Shown: positions 23,771 through 35,834, counted from the stretch's first letter. The stretch is 64,000 nucleotides of DNA from Chloranthus sessilifolius (GCA_021018995.1 CM037590.1:43836287-43900286); one strand, 5' to 3'. Made by a program: numbers and translations. The notes: generated from the sequence alone by a model not told the origin.

Positions 23771-25357
23771 AATCAAAGGCTGCACTTTGGTTGTGCTGAG
23801 ACAATGCAATGCAAGAGCAGAATGGGTGCACTATCATCTCACAGCTCTCAAGACTACAACTCCAGATTCTAGATGAGAAGGAAGACAATAAGATTAAGTA
23901 ACACGAATGGTTGGAGACTTGGGTAACGATGTTGATACAGCTGATGTATCAGCAACTCTCAGTTTGTGTTTCATTATTTACAGCTTACTTCTAGGGCTGT
24001 TGATATGATGGTGCTAGGTACCACGATAGTGTCAGTGTGCCTGTACTCTTGCAATGTTTGGGCCCTGACAGCAAAAGGATTATATCGTTGGGGTTTAGCA
24101 ACAAGCAGTTATTTATGAGCACACAAATCAGTGAAAATATGCTTTTGACCATAGACTGAACTGGTGCTAAAAATATCTGCATTTCCATGTTGGCGGAGGG
24201 TGATTGGCCTATGCACCACTTCTTTTTTTCTTTTTTTTTTTGATAACCTGGGTATTCAGGGCCTATGCACCATTGTTAGTGCACGGGTCGAGTACCTAAT
24301 AGAAGGTCAATCAACAATTTGTGATTGAGTTGGTATAGAGTGAACGGGTCACTGATTCTGCGTACATGACACCATTTTGTTGGCATGTGGTTTGCCAAAT
24401 GGTTCACGGTGCCAACATATAAGATGAGATTCAGCCCTAAAATTGCATAAAGAAATTATCTCTACTATGCGATAAAGAGATCACAAGAGCAAGAAAAGTA
24501 ATAGATAAAGCGGATAAGTGGATTTAGGAAATTTTGCAGGGATAGCAGTTCATTATGTGGCGCACTTTGATGCACTTATATGGTGCAGATAGTGTTTAAA
24601 TGTCCTCTTTAGATGAATCTAATTATATGATGGCCTCATGAATCATGTGGCATAATTGGCCTTAATCAATTATGCGTTTAGGAAGCCATGGACGACTCAG
24701 TTTACGGAGGACCAAATTTCCATTGGTGACCCATATCCTTAATTTCTTATTTAATGATGAAATAAAAGCCTTCTCAAGGAGAGAAGTTTTTCCATATGAA
24801 AATTGATCATGTTACAAAAAGAACAATTTTGTACACATCAAGCTAGTATCAGAAATAAAACCCATAAAAAGGGTTAACCACAACAGCAATTTGCATAAAA
24901 TTATTAAGTAAATAATTAGGTGACCTCAATTCTAATCACATGCATCAAGAAAAATAGATAGATACCTTCAACATCATCTTATATGTGGCGTTACAAGCCA
25001 TATATATATATATATATATTTTAGTAATTCATTTCATCCAAGTGGTTAAATATAATATAAACTTCACATAGCCCAAAAAACATCTCTATCAATAGATGGG
25101 TTCCATCCAATCCGAGTTTAATATGAACCTTAGGTTGGATGTGAATAACATCTATGATAAATTGCATGGACAATGGTTTGACTCATCAGTCGTGGGCATT
25201 TATTTATTTATTTATTTTTCGGATAAGGTGAAGGGAGCAGCCTTTTTTTTTTTTTTTTTTTTGATAAGGCGAGCGGTTAACGTCAGTTCACATGGTGTTA
25301 CGCAACGTAGTTGACTTGGATTCGTCAAAGGTGTACCCATCATGACATAAAAAGAAA
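23771..25357. other. Intergenic DNA between ERLIN and the PPR gene
   Basis: No coding exon recognised. It contains poly-T runs at about 24,222-24,241 and 25,243-25,262, each followed by TTGATAA, which look like the 3' tails of minus-strand retroposons, and a (TA)n run near 25,001-25,018. Confidence 0.45.
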
Positions 25358-25441
25358 GGTTTCAATTGGGAGAGAAGCCCCTTGTACTTAAAAATTAAAG
25401 GTTTCAATGGGGAGAGAAGCCCCTTGTACTTAAAAATTAGG
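25358..25441. repeat. Two-copy tandem repeat, unit about 42 bp
   Basis: Two adjacent, nearly identical units beginning AGGTTTCAATTGGGAGAGAA and ending CTTGTACTTAAAAATTA. They differ by one or two bases, so the duplication is recent. Confidence 0.9.
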
Positions 25442-25564
25442 TCATGTTCGGCAACCCTTTTCAAAATCACACTTTTCAAACGGAGTAAAAGGCTCGTCAT
25501 GTGTTGATTCTCAAAAAAGGGTTTATTGGCATTTGAAAATATTGTTGTGTGAGAAACTAACATG

Positions 25565-25784
25565 AGCAGCTTGTCAGCGTAACACCATTTTCACTTAGTG
25601 ATGGCCATCGAATGTGCTCGACCCGATCCATTGATAGCCCAAACCAAATCGGTCTCTTCTCAAATCCCTAACCCAGTTAAAAAACAGCAATGATAGCTTA
25701 CTACGCCACTTAATTTGCTGTAGGAAAACCCCAAATCAGAGAGAGAGGAGAGAGAGAGAGGGAGAAGGAGAGGGAGAGAGAGAG
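25565..25784 (+). promoter_or_regulatory. Probable promoter and 5' leader of the PPR gene
   Basis: The 220 bases before the PPR start end in a purine-rich GAGAGA leader of about 45 bases that runs directly into the ATG. Such GA-rich leaders are common in plant housekeeping and organelle-protein genes. No certain TATA box is visible. Confidence 0.4.
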
Positions 25785-27752
25785 ATGCAGAGAAGAATTG
25801 CACTTGCATCTTTCATCTCATTGAAACACTTCTCCTCCACTCCTGAATCCCCAACTCTCTATTCATTCCTACAACCCACCATCTTTGCCCTTAAAAAAAA
25901 CCCACCACCACCAACCCCTCAACCACAGCAAATCATAGACAAAACCCTAACCCTAGACCAAAAGGCAAACCTAGAAATCCACCTTCAAACATCCCTTCAC
26001 AACCACAACACTGATGAGGCTTGGAGGTCCTTCAAAACCCTTACAAACAACTCCACTCTCCCAGCCAAACGCTTATCTAACTCTCTCATAACCCACTTGT
26101 CATCTCTCAAAGACACCCACAACCTCAAAAGGGCTTTTGCTTCTGTCATTTTCCTTTTAGAGAAAAACCCACAAATCTTAACTTTAGAAACCCTAGAAAT
26201 CATCTTCAATGCCATGAAATCTGCAAACGCGGCTGCCCCAGCATTTACTCTCATCAAATCCATGTTCAAGAACAGGTTTTTCGTACCTTTTTCTCTCTGG
26301 GGCCATCTACTGATTGAAATCAGTAGGAAAAATGGTAGCTTTTCTGCTTTTTTACGGGTTTTCAGTGAAAATTGCAGGGTTTGTTTCGATGAAAAGTTGG
26401 ATTTTATGAGACCCAATTTGGAGGCTTGTAATGCAGCTTTGGAAGGGTGTTGTTTTTATATGGAATCAGTTATTGATGCCAATAAGGTGTTAGAAACAAT
26501 GTCTGTATTGGGCCTCTCGCCTGACGAATCGAGTATCGGGTATCTTGCTTATCTCTATGCTTTGAAGGGTCTTGAAAAGAAAATTGTTGAACTGGAGACA
26601 TTGATGGCCCATCTGGGTTTTTCTCAAAAGAGGATTTTTTACACTAATTTGATAAGTGGGTATGTTAAATCAGGCAATTTACAGTCTGTTTCAGTCATTA
26701 TTGTCCGCTGGTTGCGTGATGGAATAGATAAAGATACGAATTTAGGAAATGAAACATTCAGAGAAGTTGTTAAGGGGTTCATTGGCAATGGTAGGATCAA
26801 AGATTTGGCTAAATTGATTCTTGAAGCGCAAGAATTAGAGTCGTTGCAGCCGCTGATTGGGATTGATCGCTCCGTTGGGTTTGGGATTGTTAATGCCTGT
26901 ATTGATCTTGGGTTCTTAGATAAGGCACACTGTGTTGTGGATGAGATGAATGCACAAGGAGGTAGTGTTGGCATTGGTGTATATGCGCCTATATTGAGAG
27001 CTTATTGTAAAGAGCATCGAACCGCCGAGGCTGCTCAATTGGTTTCTGAGATCAACAATCTTGGGCTTCAGTTGGATCCAGGCAGCTACGACACCCTAAT
27101 AGATGCATCGATGTCTAGCCAAGATTTCCAATCGGCGTTTTCTCTATTTAGAGACATGAGAGAGGCAAAAATAACCGAATTGAAAATGAGTTATCTGACA
27201 ATAATGACTGGTTTGACTGAGAACAATAGGCCTGAGTTAATGGCAGCCTTTTTAGATGAAGTGGTTGAGGATCCGCGAATTGAGGTCGGCACCCATGATT
27301 GGAATTCGATTGTACATGCATTTTGCAAAGTCGGGCGATTAGAGGATGCACGAAGGACGTTTAGAAGGATGGTGTTTTTACGATTCGAACCCAACGAACA
27401 AACCTACTTGTCTCTCATCAATGGGTATTTGAGTGCGGAGAAGTATTTTAGTGTTCTGATTCTATGGACCGAAGTGAGAAAACGGTTACTGATTGATGGA
27501 GGGAAAGGAATCAATTTCAATCATAATTTGGTTGATGCCTTCTTATATGCTCTGGTTAAGGGAGGATTTTTCGATGCGGTAATGCAGGTGGCGGAGAAAG
27601 CGCAAGAGATGAAGATTTTTGTGGATAAGTGGAGGTATAAACAAGCATTCATGGAGTGCCATAAGAAGCTGAAAGTAGCTAAGCTTAGGAAGAACTTTAG
27701 GAAGATGGAAGCTCTTATTGCCTTCAAGAATTGGGCTGGCTTGAATGCCTGA
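25785..27752 (+). CDS. P-class pentatricopeptide repeat protein, organelle-targeted
   Basis: An intact intronless frame of 655 codons. PPR proteins bind organellar RNA sequence-specifically and affect its stability, splicing or translation. The first 20 residues (MQRRIALASFISLKHFSSTP) are basic, Ser-rich and free of acidic residues, as in a mitochondrial or plastid presequence. Helical-hairpin repeats with the usual xYxxLI / GxxxxAxxLFxxM pattern are clearest at about residues 284-315 (FYTNLISGYVKSGN), 367-400 (VNACIDLGFLDKAHCVVDEM), 400-470 (YAPILRAYCK, then SYDTLIDASM) and 503-570 (WNSIVHAFCKVGRLEDA, TYLSLINGYLSAEKY). The C terminus is basic (KKLKVAKLRKNFRKM) with no E or DYW domain, so editing activity is unlikely. 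The overall layout recalls the Arabidopsis At1g69290 type; that match is from memory. It has no close gene partner; ERLIN ends 2.5 kb upstream on the same strand. Confidence 0.93.
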   Translation: MQRRIALASFISLKHFSSTPESPTLYSFLQPTIFALKKNPPPPTPQPQQIIDKTLTLDQKANLEIHLQTSLHNHNTDEAWRSFKTLTNNSTLPAKRLSNSLITHLSSLKDTHNLKRAFASVIFLLEKNPQILTLETLEIIFNAMKSANAAAPAFTLIKSMFKNRFFVPFSLWGHLLIEISRKNGSFSAFLRVFSENCRVCFDEKLDFMRPNLEACNAALEGCCFYMESVIDANKVLETMSVLGLSPDESSIGYLAYLYALKGLEKKIVELETLMAHLGFSQKRIFYTNLISGYVKSGNLQSVSVIIVRWLRDGIDKDTNLGNETFREVVKGFIGNGRIKDLAKLILEAQELESLQPLIGIDRSVGFGIVNACIDLGFLDKAHCVVDEMNAQGGSVGIGVYAPILRAYCKEHRTAEAAQLVSEINNLGLQLDPGSYDTLIDASMSSQDFQSAFSLFRDMREAKITELKMSYLTIMTGLTENNRPELMAAFLDEVVEDPRIEVGTHDWNSIVHAFCKVGRLEDARRTFRRMVFLRFEPNEQTYLSLINGYLSAEKYFSVLILWTEVRKRLLIDGGKGINFNHNLVDAFLYALVKGGFFDAVMQVAEKAQEMKIFVDKWRYKQAFMECHKKLKVAKLRKNFRKMEALIAFKNWAGLNA

Positions 27753-28340
27753 GACTGTAGTTACCGGATTCGTAGTTCGGATTCGTGCGTATGCTACCAC
27801 TAATTGGACTAGTTCACGATGAAAATTTGTACAGTTCACAGGAATTTTAAATGGATACGCTTTGACCGGCTTCACACTTGCCCGATTTACAGTGATTTCC
27901 ATTACAGTCTGCAAGAGCTCACACATTCAGAATAGGGTTACAGGAGAACTCCACGGCTGTTTACCTACAGAAATTAGGAAGAAAACACCTCTCTTGCAAT
28001 AATTCTTGAATTTTGTCGCGAATTGAAGATGGTAATGTTGGGTAATTTATCTCCCAATGGTGTCCCTGCTTGCCTCTTTCAAATTCATGAAAGGCCTTTT
28101 ACTTGAGTGATGTATAAGAATGGAGTTGGTTGCATGTACTTTTTGTGTCTGTAAGTTTCCTAAAAAGATGAGAGGCTTTCCTTGTTGTATATAACTATAT
28201 CTGAAACTTGTAATTCGTTTCATGTGGAACAGGAATGAGATAGAGTGAGAAATCTTTGGTTTGACTTCCTGTAGATTTGCACTTTCAAAGATTATTTCTG
28301 TTTGCAAACTTAAAGGGATAATGGCTCCTTACCGACATTC
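27753..28340 (+). other. 3' flank and probable 3' UTR of the PPR gene
   Basis: Moderately AT-rich sequence following the TGA, without repeat signatures. T-rich elements near 28,120-28,280 could serve in polyadenylation, but no canonical AATAAA is seen. Confidence 0.4.
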
Positions 28341-29046
28341 AACACTATATTTTGGTTTAAATGATCTTACACTATTATCCTGCCACTTAGAGCACCCCGC
28401 ACCCGACTAAAGTCCCCGAGTATGTGCAACACCCTCACATCACACGCACCCGTCAGTAGAGATCAATCCCTGCGAGTGGCCACCAAAGGATGGGATTCGA
28501 ACTCAGCATACCCCGTGGCTTACATCTGTGGACAATCTAAAATTTTCAAGTGTCAATCCATCTTTGAAACATGTCTTGGCCAAGAAAATCATGCTTATAA
28601 GTGGATTTGAACCAACCCTTTGGTGAACTTTAATACCAGCCATTAAAAAATAAGAACAATGGCTGATATTAGTTTGCACAGATGGGATAGTTAGAATTAG
28701 TCAAAATCTGACTTTCACATATTCAAAGATAAGAACAACGACATGGATTATCCCTGATACTGAACTGAGAGGAATACGAAGGGTAGTTATACGGTGGATA
28801 GGTCAATCATTCAATATTAATTATTCATTCAATATTAATTAGACAAAAGATGACTTTCACATATTTAAAATGCATCAAAATTTCTGCAACTCTGCAAGGG
28901 TTGGCTGCTGACTTTAGCACGGGCAAGTCAGTGCATGATTAACCTGGCACCGCAATTGGTGCATGGGCCTGTGCACCTAACACCTTCTCAGACAAATGTA
29001 CAATCTCTCAAAAGGGCGAAAATAATCCAAGATCATGCCACAAAGC
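28341..29046. other. Non-coding stretch
   Basis: No gene recognised. A short direct repeat of CATTCAATATTAATTA occurs twice near 28,805-28,845. Confidence 0.45.
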
Positions 29047-29049
29047 TAA

Positions 29050-29260
29050 GAGCATCTACAACAGGTATCCCAAAATTGGTTGGTATCCCACTTTTGCAAT
29101 TTGGTATACATGTGAACTGTATTCCAATTTTATTTTTTAATATATTTTTTATTCTACTCAATAATATAATTTTATTAGAAAAAGAAGAAAACTGATAAAC
29201 AGAATAAAATATTAATTTTATTCAAATTTTGGGCTACTTTTGAGATTGCTGTAGATGCTC
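29050..29260. mobile_element. Tourist-like MITE (GAGCATCTACA termini)
   Basis: This 211-bp element has inverted termini GAGCATCTACAACAG and GAGCATCTACAGCA. TAA occurs at 29047-29049 and 29261-29263. The GAGCATCT-C/A-CA end is widespread among plant MITEs and the TAA target fits PIF/Harbinger. The AT-rich core has no coding capacity. Confidence 0.8.
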
Positions 29261-29341
29261 TAAGCTACTGTCTCCCTCTATAAGACAGGGAAAACCACTA
29301 TGAGTTACCTTCTACCCTTACTGCCATACCCTGTTTTGAAG

Positions 29342-29434
29342 TTGGACACCAAACTTTAAGAAAACCTTCTCCAATCTTACTCCACTTGGACACCAAACTT
29401 AAGAAAACCTTCTCCAATCTTACTCAAACTTGGA
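29342..29434. repeat. Two-copy tandem repeat, unit about 46 bp
   Basis: The phrase TTGGACACCAAACTTTAAGA through CTCCAATCTTACTC occurs twice in direct succession with very few differences. Confidence 0.9.
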
Positions 29435-29727
29435 GTGACCATATCAAAATTTGATATGACAATATGTTATGACCCAAGTTTTGAAAATCAAATTGCATGG
29501 TGTTAGATGGCAGAGCACCAAATACAATATGAGTGCTCGACACCCTATCATGGCCCACTCTCTCTCATTCCCCAACCCCACCCCCCCTAGTTTTAGAAAC
29601 CAATTAGAGCCCTTTAGGCCTCTTGCCTTCTCGAAAACCCAACTCCCCAAATCACCTCTCTTTAGTGGAGTCCTTGTCGACACTCTCTCTCTCACACACA
29701 CCGAGACCCATGCAGCCAGAAACCCAA

Positions 29728-29731
<4 letters not shown>

Positions 29732-29763
<32 letters not shown>
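29732..29763. repeat. (CT)16 microsatellite
   Basis: An uninterrupted CT dinucleotide run preceded by other pyrimidine-rich sequence. It resembles a plant 5' leader, yet only the transporter relic follows. Confidence 0.95.
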
Positions 29764-29764
<1 letters not shown>

Positions 29765-29939
29765 GACCGCCCATCCATCGAGTTAATGCAGCAGTAGCAA
29801 CACCGGCTTATGCAACAACACTACCGAAACCCTTCTCTCCATCTTTCTCGGTTCAGTGCACAACAACATCATCAACAATCATCAACAATAAAGCAGAGCA
29901 TTCTCTTGCTCTCTTTTAACATACAGTAGCGTGGAAAAT

Positions 29940-30195
29940 AAAGGTGCAGTTTGGAGCGTGTTCAAACCTTATATTTTTCACGCCAAAAGCCATCTCCACA
30001 CCGATTGGACCGAAATCAAACACAGTCACAGGCTGTGCCGCAATCTACCTGGGAAGACGGGTTCTTTGCCGACACAGCTGGTATGATTATCAGGAAATGG
30101 CTAAAAATCTGGGCCGAGGTTGTATCAATATTATCAGCAATCGGACTATACGAAGCCCAATGGAGCAGTTGCACATATTAGCTGGAAGGAATAGT
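29940..30195 (+). pseudogene. Fragment of a polyamine/amino-acid (APC family) transporter gene
   Basis: A frame reads WEDGFFADTAGMIIRKWLKI, then WAEVVSILSAIGLYEAQWSS and CTY. This closely resembles the plant LAT/PUT polyamine-transporter segment with the pattern WE-G-F-----A--I-GKWLK--IE--A-LS-IGLFEAQ-SS--YQL-GM. The matching residues span one loop and one membrane helix only. The frame ends after CTY and the sequence continues as QLAG-like in a shifted frame. Upstream, PKAISTPIGPKSN and VTGCAA lie in other frames. The rest of the roughly 480-residue protein is absent, so this is a relic, perhaps a retrogene fragment or a transposon-captured piece. The assignment rests on remembered family motifs. 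Confidence 0.55.
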
Positions 30196-30199
30196 TAAT

Positions 30200-33100
30200 A
30201 TGGGCAGTCATTCACCTACTTTCTAAATTTACATATGTACACCTTATATGTGATGATTTTATGTTGCTATATTAAATTAAAGGAATTTCAAGGAAAATTA
30301 CATTTTCTCATTCTTACGTTTTTGCATAGATTCGCAAAACTGTTATGGTCAAAGGGTTGATCCTTTGGTCGAACCCATCGGCCGATAACTAAAGGATATT
30401 ACCCTTACATATAACACACAAGTGGGCCAACAACACAGACCCTAAAGACTTCAAAATCGGGCACCAAGTTTTCCAACACATAACAGAGACATTCGGTTAA
30501 TAGGCTACTGCCCTTATAATTTTGCGCGCTTATGCTAGGGGTCCTGTTTGACCCCTTGACTATAGACCATTGGTCCAAGGCCATGGGCGAAATCTTATAC
30601 TATCTGACCATCTATAAAATGAATGGTCATATCCTCCTAAAAATAAACATACCTCGGCCTTAGTGCCACTTCAAAAATGAAAAAAACCTCATTACTATTA
30701 TATGTGTGTGCCACTTGAAATTTTAAGTTAGGGTAATTTTTTATCCCTCAGGTTGAATCAACCCACGTATCCGAGTTTATAATGATCTCGACAAAAACTT
30801 AATTAGGTTAATCGGATCAACAATAATCTCATCGCGTTTATCGACATGCTTTTGAACACGCGGAAATCTAGAAAGAACTAAACTAAGGGATTTAAGCCTT
30901 TCTACAGTTAGTGTAAAATGGTATGTTTGACTAACTTTTTAGTTGAACCAGTGAATTGGCCAAACACAGACCCCACCTAATTTATGGATAGCGTTATCGT
31001 GCTTGGCCTGATCACTCCAAAAGCAATCTGATAGCTCAAAAAAGTTGCATAAATTTACATGTGAGCCCTTCTTATTATAAATCAGTAGGGCACCATTTCA
31101 TGTAGATTCTTCCACATTCAACAAAAGTTTAGTAGGAGAAAATATCTATTTTTTTACCGATCTAGGCCAATCACAAATTCATATTAAAATCATTCACATA
31201 TCTTGAGATGCGTGAAATGCTAGTTCCATAGCCATAAGAGCCATTATTAAATACTAGATTTAAGGTTATTTTATAGCAATTAGGCCATAATCAGAGCATA
31301 TAAGGCCCATACCATTAACCATATGGGTCTTTCAAGACCCTCGATTATCATAAATGCACATGGGCCATCTCATGGTGGCTCGTCTAGTCTATGAACCCCT
31401 AATATGCCCATTTATCCTAGAAGAGTCACTTACTCTTTTATGAGAAACCAAGGTCCAACCTCTAGGGTAGGCTCAACCCACCTTTAAGATTAGGAGAATC
31501 TTCTAGATAATATCTTAAAATCATGTCAAGATGTTGTACATCACTCGATGATCATATGATGATACGATCTTAATCAAAATCCTAGGCCATTCAATTAATA
31601 ATCTAAATAATCAAACCAATAGTAGCAATCATAGGTATCTAAACATCCATTACACTGATGACACCGGTAGGATTAAATTATTTTAAACTCGATCGCGTTT
31701 ACCTTAAAATACGTGTATCGAATATTCGATGGTCTATAAGTGATTTAGTCATATAGAGACTAAATCTCATCAAAATCACATAAACGACTAGCCCGTTTTC
31801 ATCAGATCGATCTAATGAGAACAGTCTATCATCATGTTGTAACACACATCCTAGGGTCATGTATTAATTTACACGTGACCTCTTTATATTTCTCTTCTTT
31901 AGTAGAAATTGAGTGTCCCTAGGAGACTCTAAACTACTTTTTTGTCTGATTAAGACCTTAGGTCTCCATCTAACGTTATAAGTCAAAGTTTGACTTTTGT
32001 TATAACTTGTAATTGACTTGTGATCAGTTTACAAACCTTTTTATTCTGGTATATTACTTATTTGACTTTTATGTGACTTATCAATAGAATAAGTTCTTTT
32101 TATGATTAAGCTTTAATTATTGAAATATGTTGCTAGAGTTATATAAGATATATGTTATATTAAGTGTTTTCATCTGTACTGCATTACATTCATATTATAA
32201 AAATATGATAGGGCATACGCATGATAAGTTAAAGAATAAGATATGACACTCGACTTTTAAAGCTTTCGTCATTGTGGGATTCCTTTTACGGTCACGTGAA
32301 ACTTGGACTATAGGCATCAATATATGGATGCAGCAACTCTATGAGAGTATGGGCTGTCACACGAAATACATCCACTACGAAACTCGTCCATGGGAAAGCG
32401 TGATTTAATAAAGTTTATTACACCATAACTTACTCTAATTTAAGTTGTATACAAATGATAAGAAAATACAAATATAATAAGATAAGATACGAATACGATA
32501 AGATACGTTGTGAAGGTTAGTTGAATATGGAATTAAATTTTACACGTGTCATATCTTACAAACCACCGTATGGGTACAACATCTGCAGCCAAGAAGGGTT
32601 TTAAGGACAATATGATACAACAATGTCTCGACGTGCGACACTGATTTTTATGTGCGCAACCTCATCCGGCTGGATGGTGGTTTACGATATGATATGAAGG
32701 TTAAGTGATTATCTACACGTGAATCTCGCGTGGTAGGCTTAAGCATCGGCTCTAACACAAGTCGTTTACGTAAAGTAGGTATGATGTGAAGTATGTTGTG
32801 TATGTGGATGGAACTACACTAAAACTTAATATATGCTACATAAGTTAAGTTGACAAGACAAGTAAGAAAAGTAACAAGCATCAGAAGCATAATATGCACT
32901 GAAATCTATTACGTCATTTTAGCTTTATAGTTATGAAATATTTATGAGAATATTTGTTATTTTGTTTATATGAAATTATAAATTATTCACTTCTACTCAT
33001 GAGGTTACACTCACGATCACCTGGGTAGATTGTGGTAGATCGATTGTGCAACTCACTGAGTTTACGTGACTGAGTAAACTCATCTCATGAAAAACTAACA

Positions 33101-33580
33101 ACTACAGGTGAAGATATGAACTACACGACTATACTGCCCCGATAGACTTGATGTACTGGTAGATGATACGATCTATGAGGGTGACGACGTGTATGACCAG
33201 TTAGACAATATCATGTATATACTAAATATTTGAAAAGACTTTCCAGTAGTTAACCTGTACCTTTATTTTTGGTTAGTTGTTATAATGGACTCAAATGTCA
33301 ATGTAAGCTTAATGAATTTTTTTTTTAATATGAGCAGAAGATTTGATTCATGATTTTTGAGAGCTTAGTTTTACATAAGATATGTATATCCGCTTATTGC
33401 CTTAACAAGCATGATAACATGAAATTCTAGGCCCTCGAAATCGAATAGAATTTTGGATCACAATAGCACAATCAAGTCAAAACAGTGCAATGATAAAAGA
33501 CAATTGTTTATTCTAGTGGATAAATATAGGTTGTTGTTATTAGCTCACCACCTTATATTATAGCCACTTCACTTAAGTAA
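30200..33580. other. Long AT-rich stretch without a recognisable gene
   Basis: 3.4 kb with no convincing coding frame. The part from about 32.2 to 33.2 kb has a structured look: AACTCACTGAGTTTACGTGA, then ACAGGTGAAGATATG, then a short acidic frame. It resembles, on the opposite strand, the region near 3.9-4.0 kb. I suspect a decayed non-autonomous LTR element but found no LTR pair. Confidence 0.3.
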
Positions 33581-33584
33581 AGTA

Positions 33585-33860
33585 AAAATTGTTGGCTGTT
33601 TTAAATCAGATGATGGGAATTTTTATCATCCCAACTTCCAGAGAATAGATCTTGAATCATAAACTTTACCAGTAGACGGTCAAATATTGATTCCATGTGG
33701 CACACATCTTAAAAAGTGAATGTGATCATAGTGTATCATTAAATGTGGTTCGCATTTACTTTTTGGAAGTGTGCCACATGAAATCAACATATGACCGTTT
33801 GACCGTAGCCCCATGATCTCAAGGTTTATTCTGTGGAATATTAGGACAAAAAAATTATCT
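33585..33860. mobile_element. Foldback MITE, family A, copy 2
   Basis: This inverted repeat shares its central sequence with the element at 504-1180: GATTCCATGTGGCACACATC and AAAAGTGAA on the left, GTGTGCCACATGAAATCAAC on the right, with flanking AATAGATCTTGA, CCAACTTCCA and AAATCAGATGATGGG. It is more diverged and lacks the MULE insertion of copy 1. Confidence 0.65.
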
Positions 33861-33993
33861 TTATAGTTTATTGTTTGATTAAAAGAAGTTAACTGTTTTC
33901 TGTACTTTGCTCATTTGAAGTTGTTGCACCGTGGTAGTAACACTATCCTAATTTAAATATATATACATAAATATCTCTTTCTTATACAAGCAT

Positions 33994-34065
33994 GGGCATT
34001 TGGTCTAGTGGTATGATTCTCGCTTAGGGTGCGAGAGGTCCCGAGTTCAATTCTCGGAATGCCCC
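33994..34065 (+). tRNA. tRNA-Pro (anticodon AGG)
   Basis: A 72-nt cloverleaf with no intron. The acceptor stem GGGCATT pairs with AATGCCC. The anticodon stem CTCGC/GCGAG closes the loop TTAGGGT, placing AGG at 34-36 (A34 expected to become inosine, reading CCU, CCC and CCA). The T arm is CCGAG/CTCGG with loop TTCAATT. The A box (TGGTCTAGTGG) and B box (GGTCCCGAGTTCAATTC) are intact. CCA is not encoded, as usual for nuclear genes. A T-rich run lies about 30 bases downstream. It appears functional. Confidence 0.97.
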
Positions 34066-34099
34066 ACTTTGGGACTCTTCTTCCTAATTTGTGCGGTTT

Positions 34100-35659
34100 T
34101 TTTTATTAATTTCATTGAAAAGGTATAATTTGTTCGTTTTGGTTGTATATAACCTTTTTTTTTTTTTTTTTTTTGAAACAGTTGTATATAATTATATATA
34201 AGTTCTATAAAATATATATATATATATATAAGTTAATATGTTAAAGTAGGTTAGTATGAGGTGTCTTCCATCTACAACCTAACATACTTATAACGTAAAT
34301 CTATCACATGCATCAAACTAGTATGAACTAAAAACCAGTCACAAAATTGCTGTTCTCTTTTCCGCTATTAAGAGAACGGGGAGAATGCGTCAGGAAACGG
34401 GGATGGATCCCCTGTGCGGACGCGATATCATATGCCATGTGGTCTGTGGTTTAATGTTGGTTTTTTTTTTTAACTACTTTCTTTTGCACTCATTTGATAT
34501 GTCAAACAGATCATATCGCTCCACATATCTGATGCATTAACTTTAAACCCCATTAAACTTAAACTCATTTGACCACATTTTTAAAGGTGGATACAATCCA
34601 ATCATTCTCAAATTTTTTATATAATACTGGATCGATTTTATCTAAGTGACTGTGGCACCCGATCATCATTATGGTGTCAAACGATGCTCAGATTGTGTGG
34701 AGCACGGATCATCCATGTCGGGCCGCATAGTCTCAGACCTCTTAAACTTTTATATGGAGATCGGCTCCAATCACCATCTCTATCTGATTAAACTCGGAAT
34801 GTAGTAGCCTATAAGAGATCGGCTTCAATAGATCTATATATACTGAAGTTGGTAATAATCAATCCATTGACCTTCTCTATATGTTCTTGGATAGTTCTAG
34901 AATTTTAGGACCCTACTCTCCTGTCCTTAAATGATCATACACCATCAATGGTATAACATGTGAGTGATCTGTACCGTCAAAGTGACAAATCATAGATTAA
35001 AGTTCACCATGCCCAAAAATAGTGTTTTAAGAAGTTTTAAACAATCGGATCTGTTGATTATACTATCAACTATTATTTTTAATTTTAATAATTAATATTA
35101 AAGATCATTAATCAGATGGTTAACATCTAATTATAGGCATGTTTCATTGAGTTGAGACATGTTCCAATGATAGATTACCATTTTACAATTTAGATTGATC
35201 AAAGATTAGGCATCTTTTTTTGGGTTGAGACATTTTTCAATGATGGATTACCACTTTGAAAATTTAGATTAATCAAAGATGTGCGCCACATGACATAATA
35301 ATAAATCACACTTCAATGGTGTGAGATAAAAGTTGTAATATTGATGATGAAAGATCATTTAAACACGACCATTTAAACACTATTTAAATGTCGGTCAAAG
35401 CTATTATCCTCTTTTCTTTTTTTTGAACTCGCTGTTTTTTTTTGTGCAAGATTTATTTAGATATATTGAAACAAAATAGTGCGAACTGCGAACATATTAT
35501 GTTCTATTAATTCTTGGGTTTGGCTGACGCGCTGTTTTCTGTGAGAATTTAATGTAGCACCCCAATGCTCAACAACATTATTGAAAAACATACAAAAAAA
35601 TAATATAGATTTGTGCAATCAATAGTGCCAATAGGTCTATTATAAAAAATAGTGTCGAT
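34100..35659. other. AT-rich intergenic stretch
   Basis: No gene seen. It holds a poly-T run near 34,155-34,174, a (TA)n run at about 34,210-34,229, and two diverged direct copies of a phrase with GTTGAGACAT, TTCAATGAT and GATTACCA near 35,150-35,260. Confidence 0.45.
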
Positions 35660-35798
35660 AGGGCTGTCAATTGGCCCAGTCGGCCCCGAATCCGGCCCAA
35701 GGCCAGCCCCTACATATGGCCGGGATTAGATATTGACAGCCCGCTCTAATCCGGGTCAGGTTAGAGTCCAATGATGTGTATCCCGCTTAAGGCCGGCC

Positions 35799-35834
<36 letters not shown>

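Noticed and set aside
25997-27926. Several antisense frames of 60-140 codons over the PPR gene
   Set aside because: They are shadows of the real 655-codon gene with no recognisable domain.
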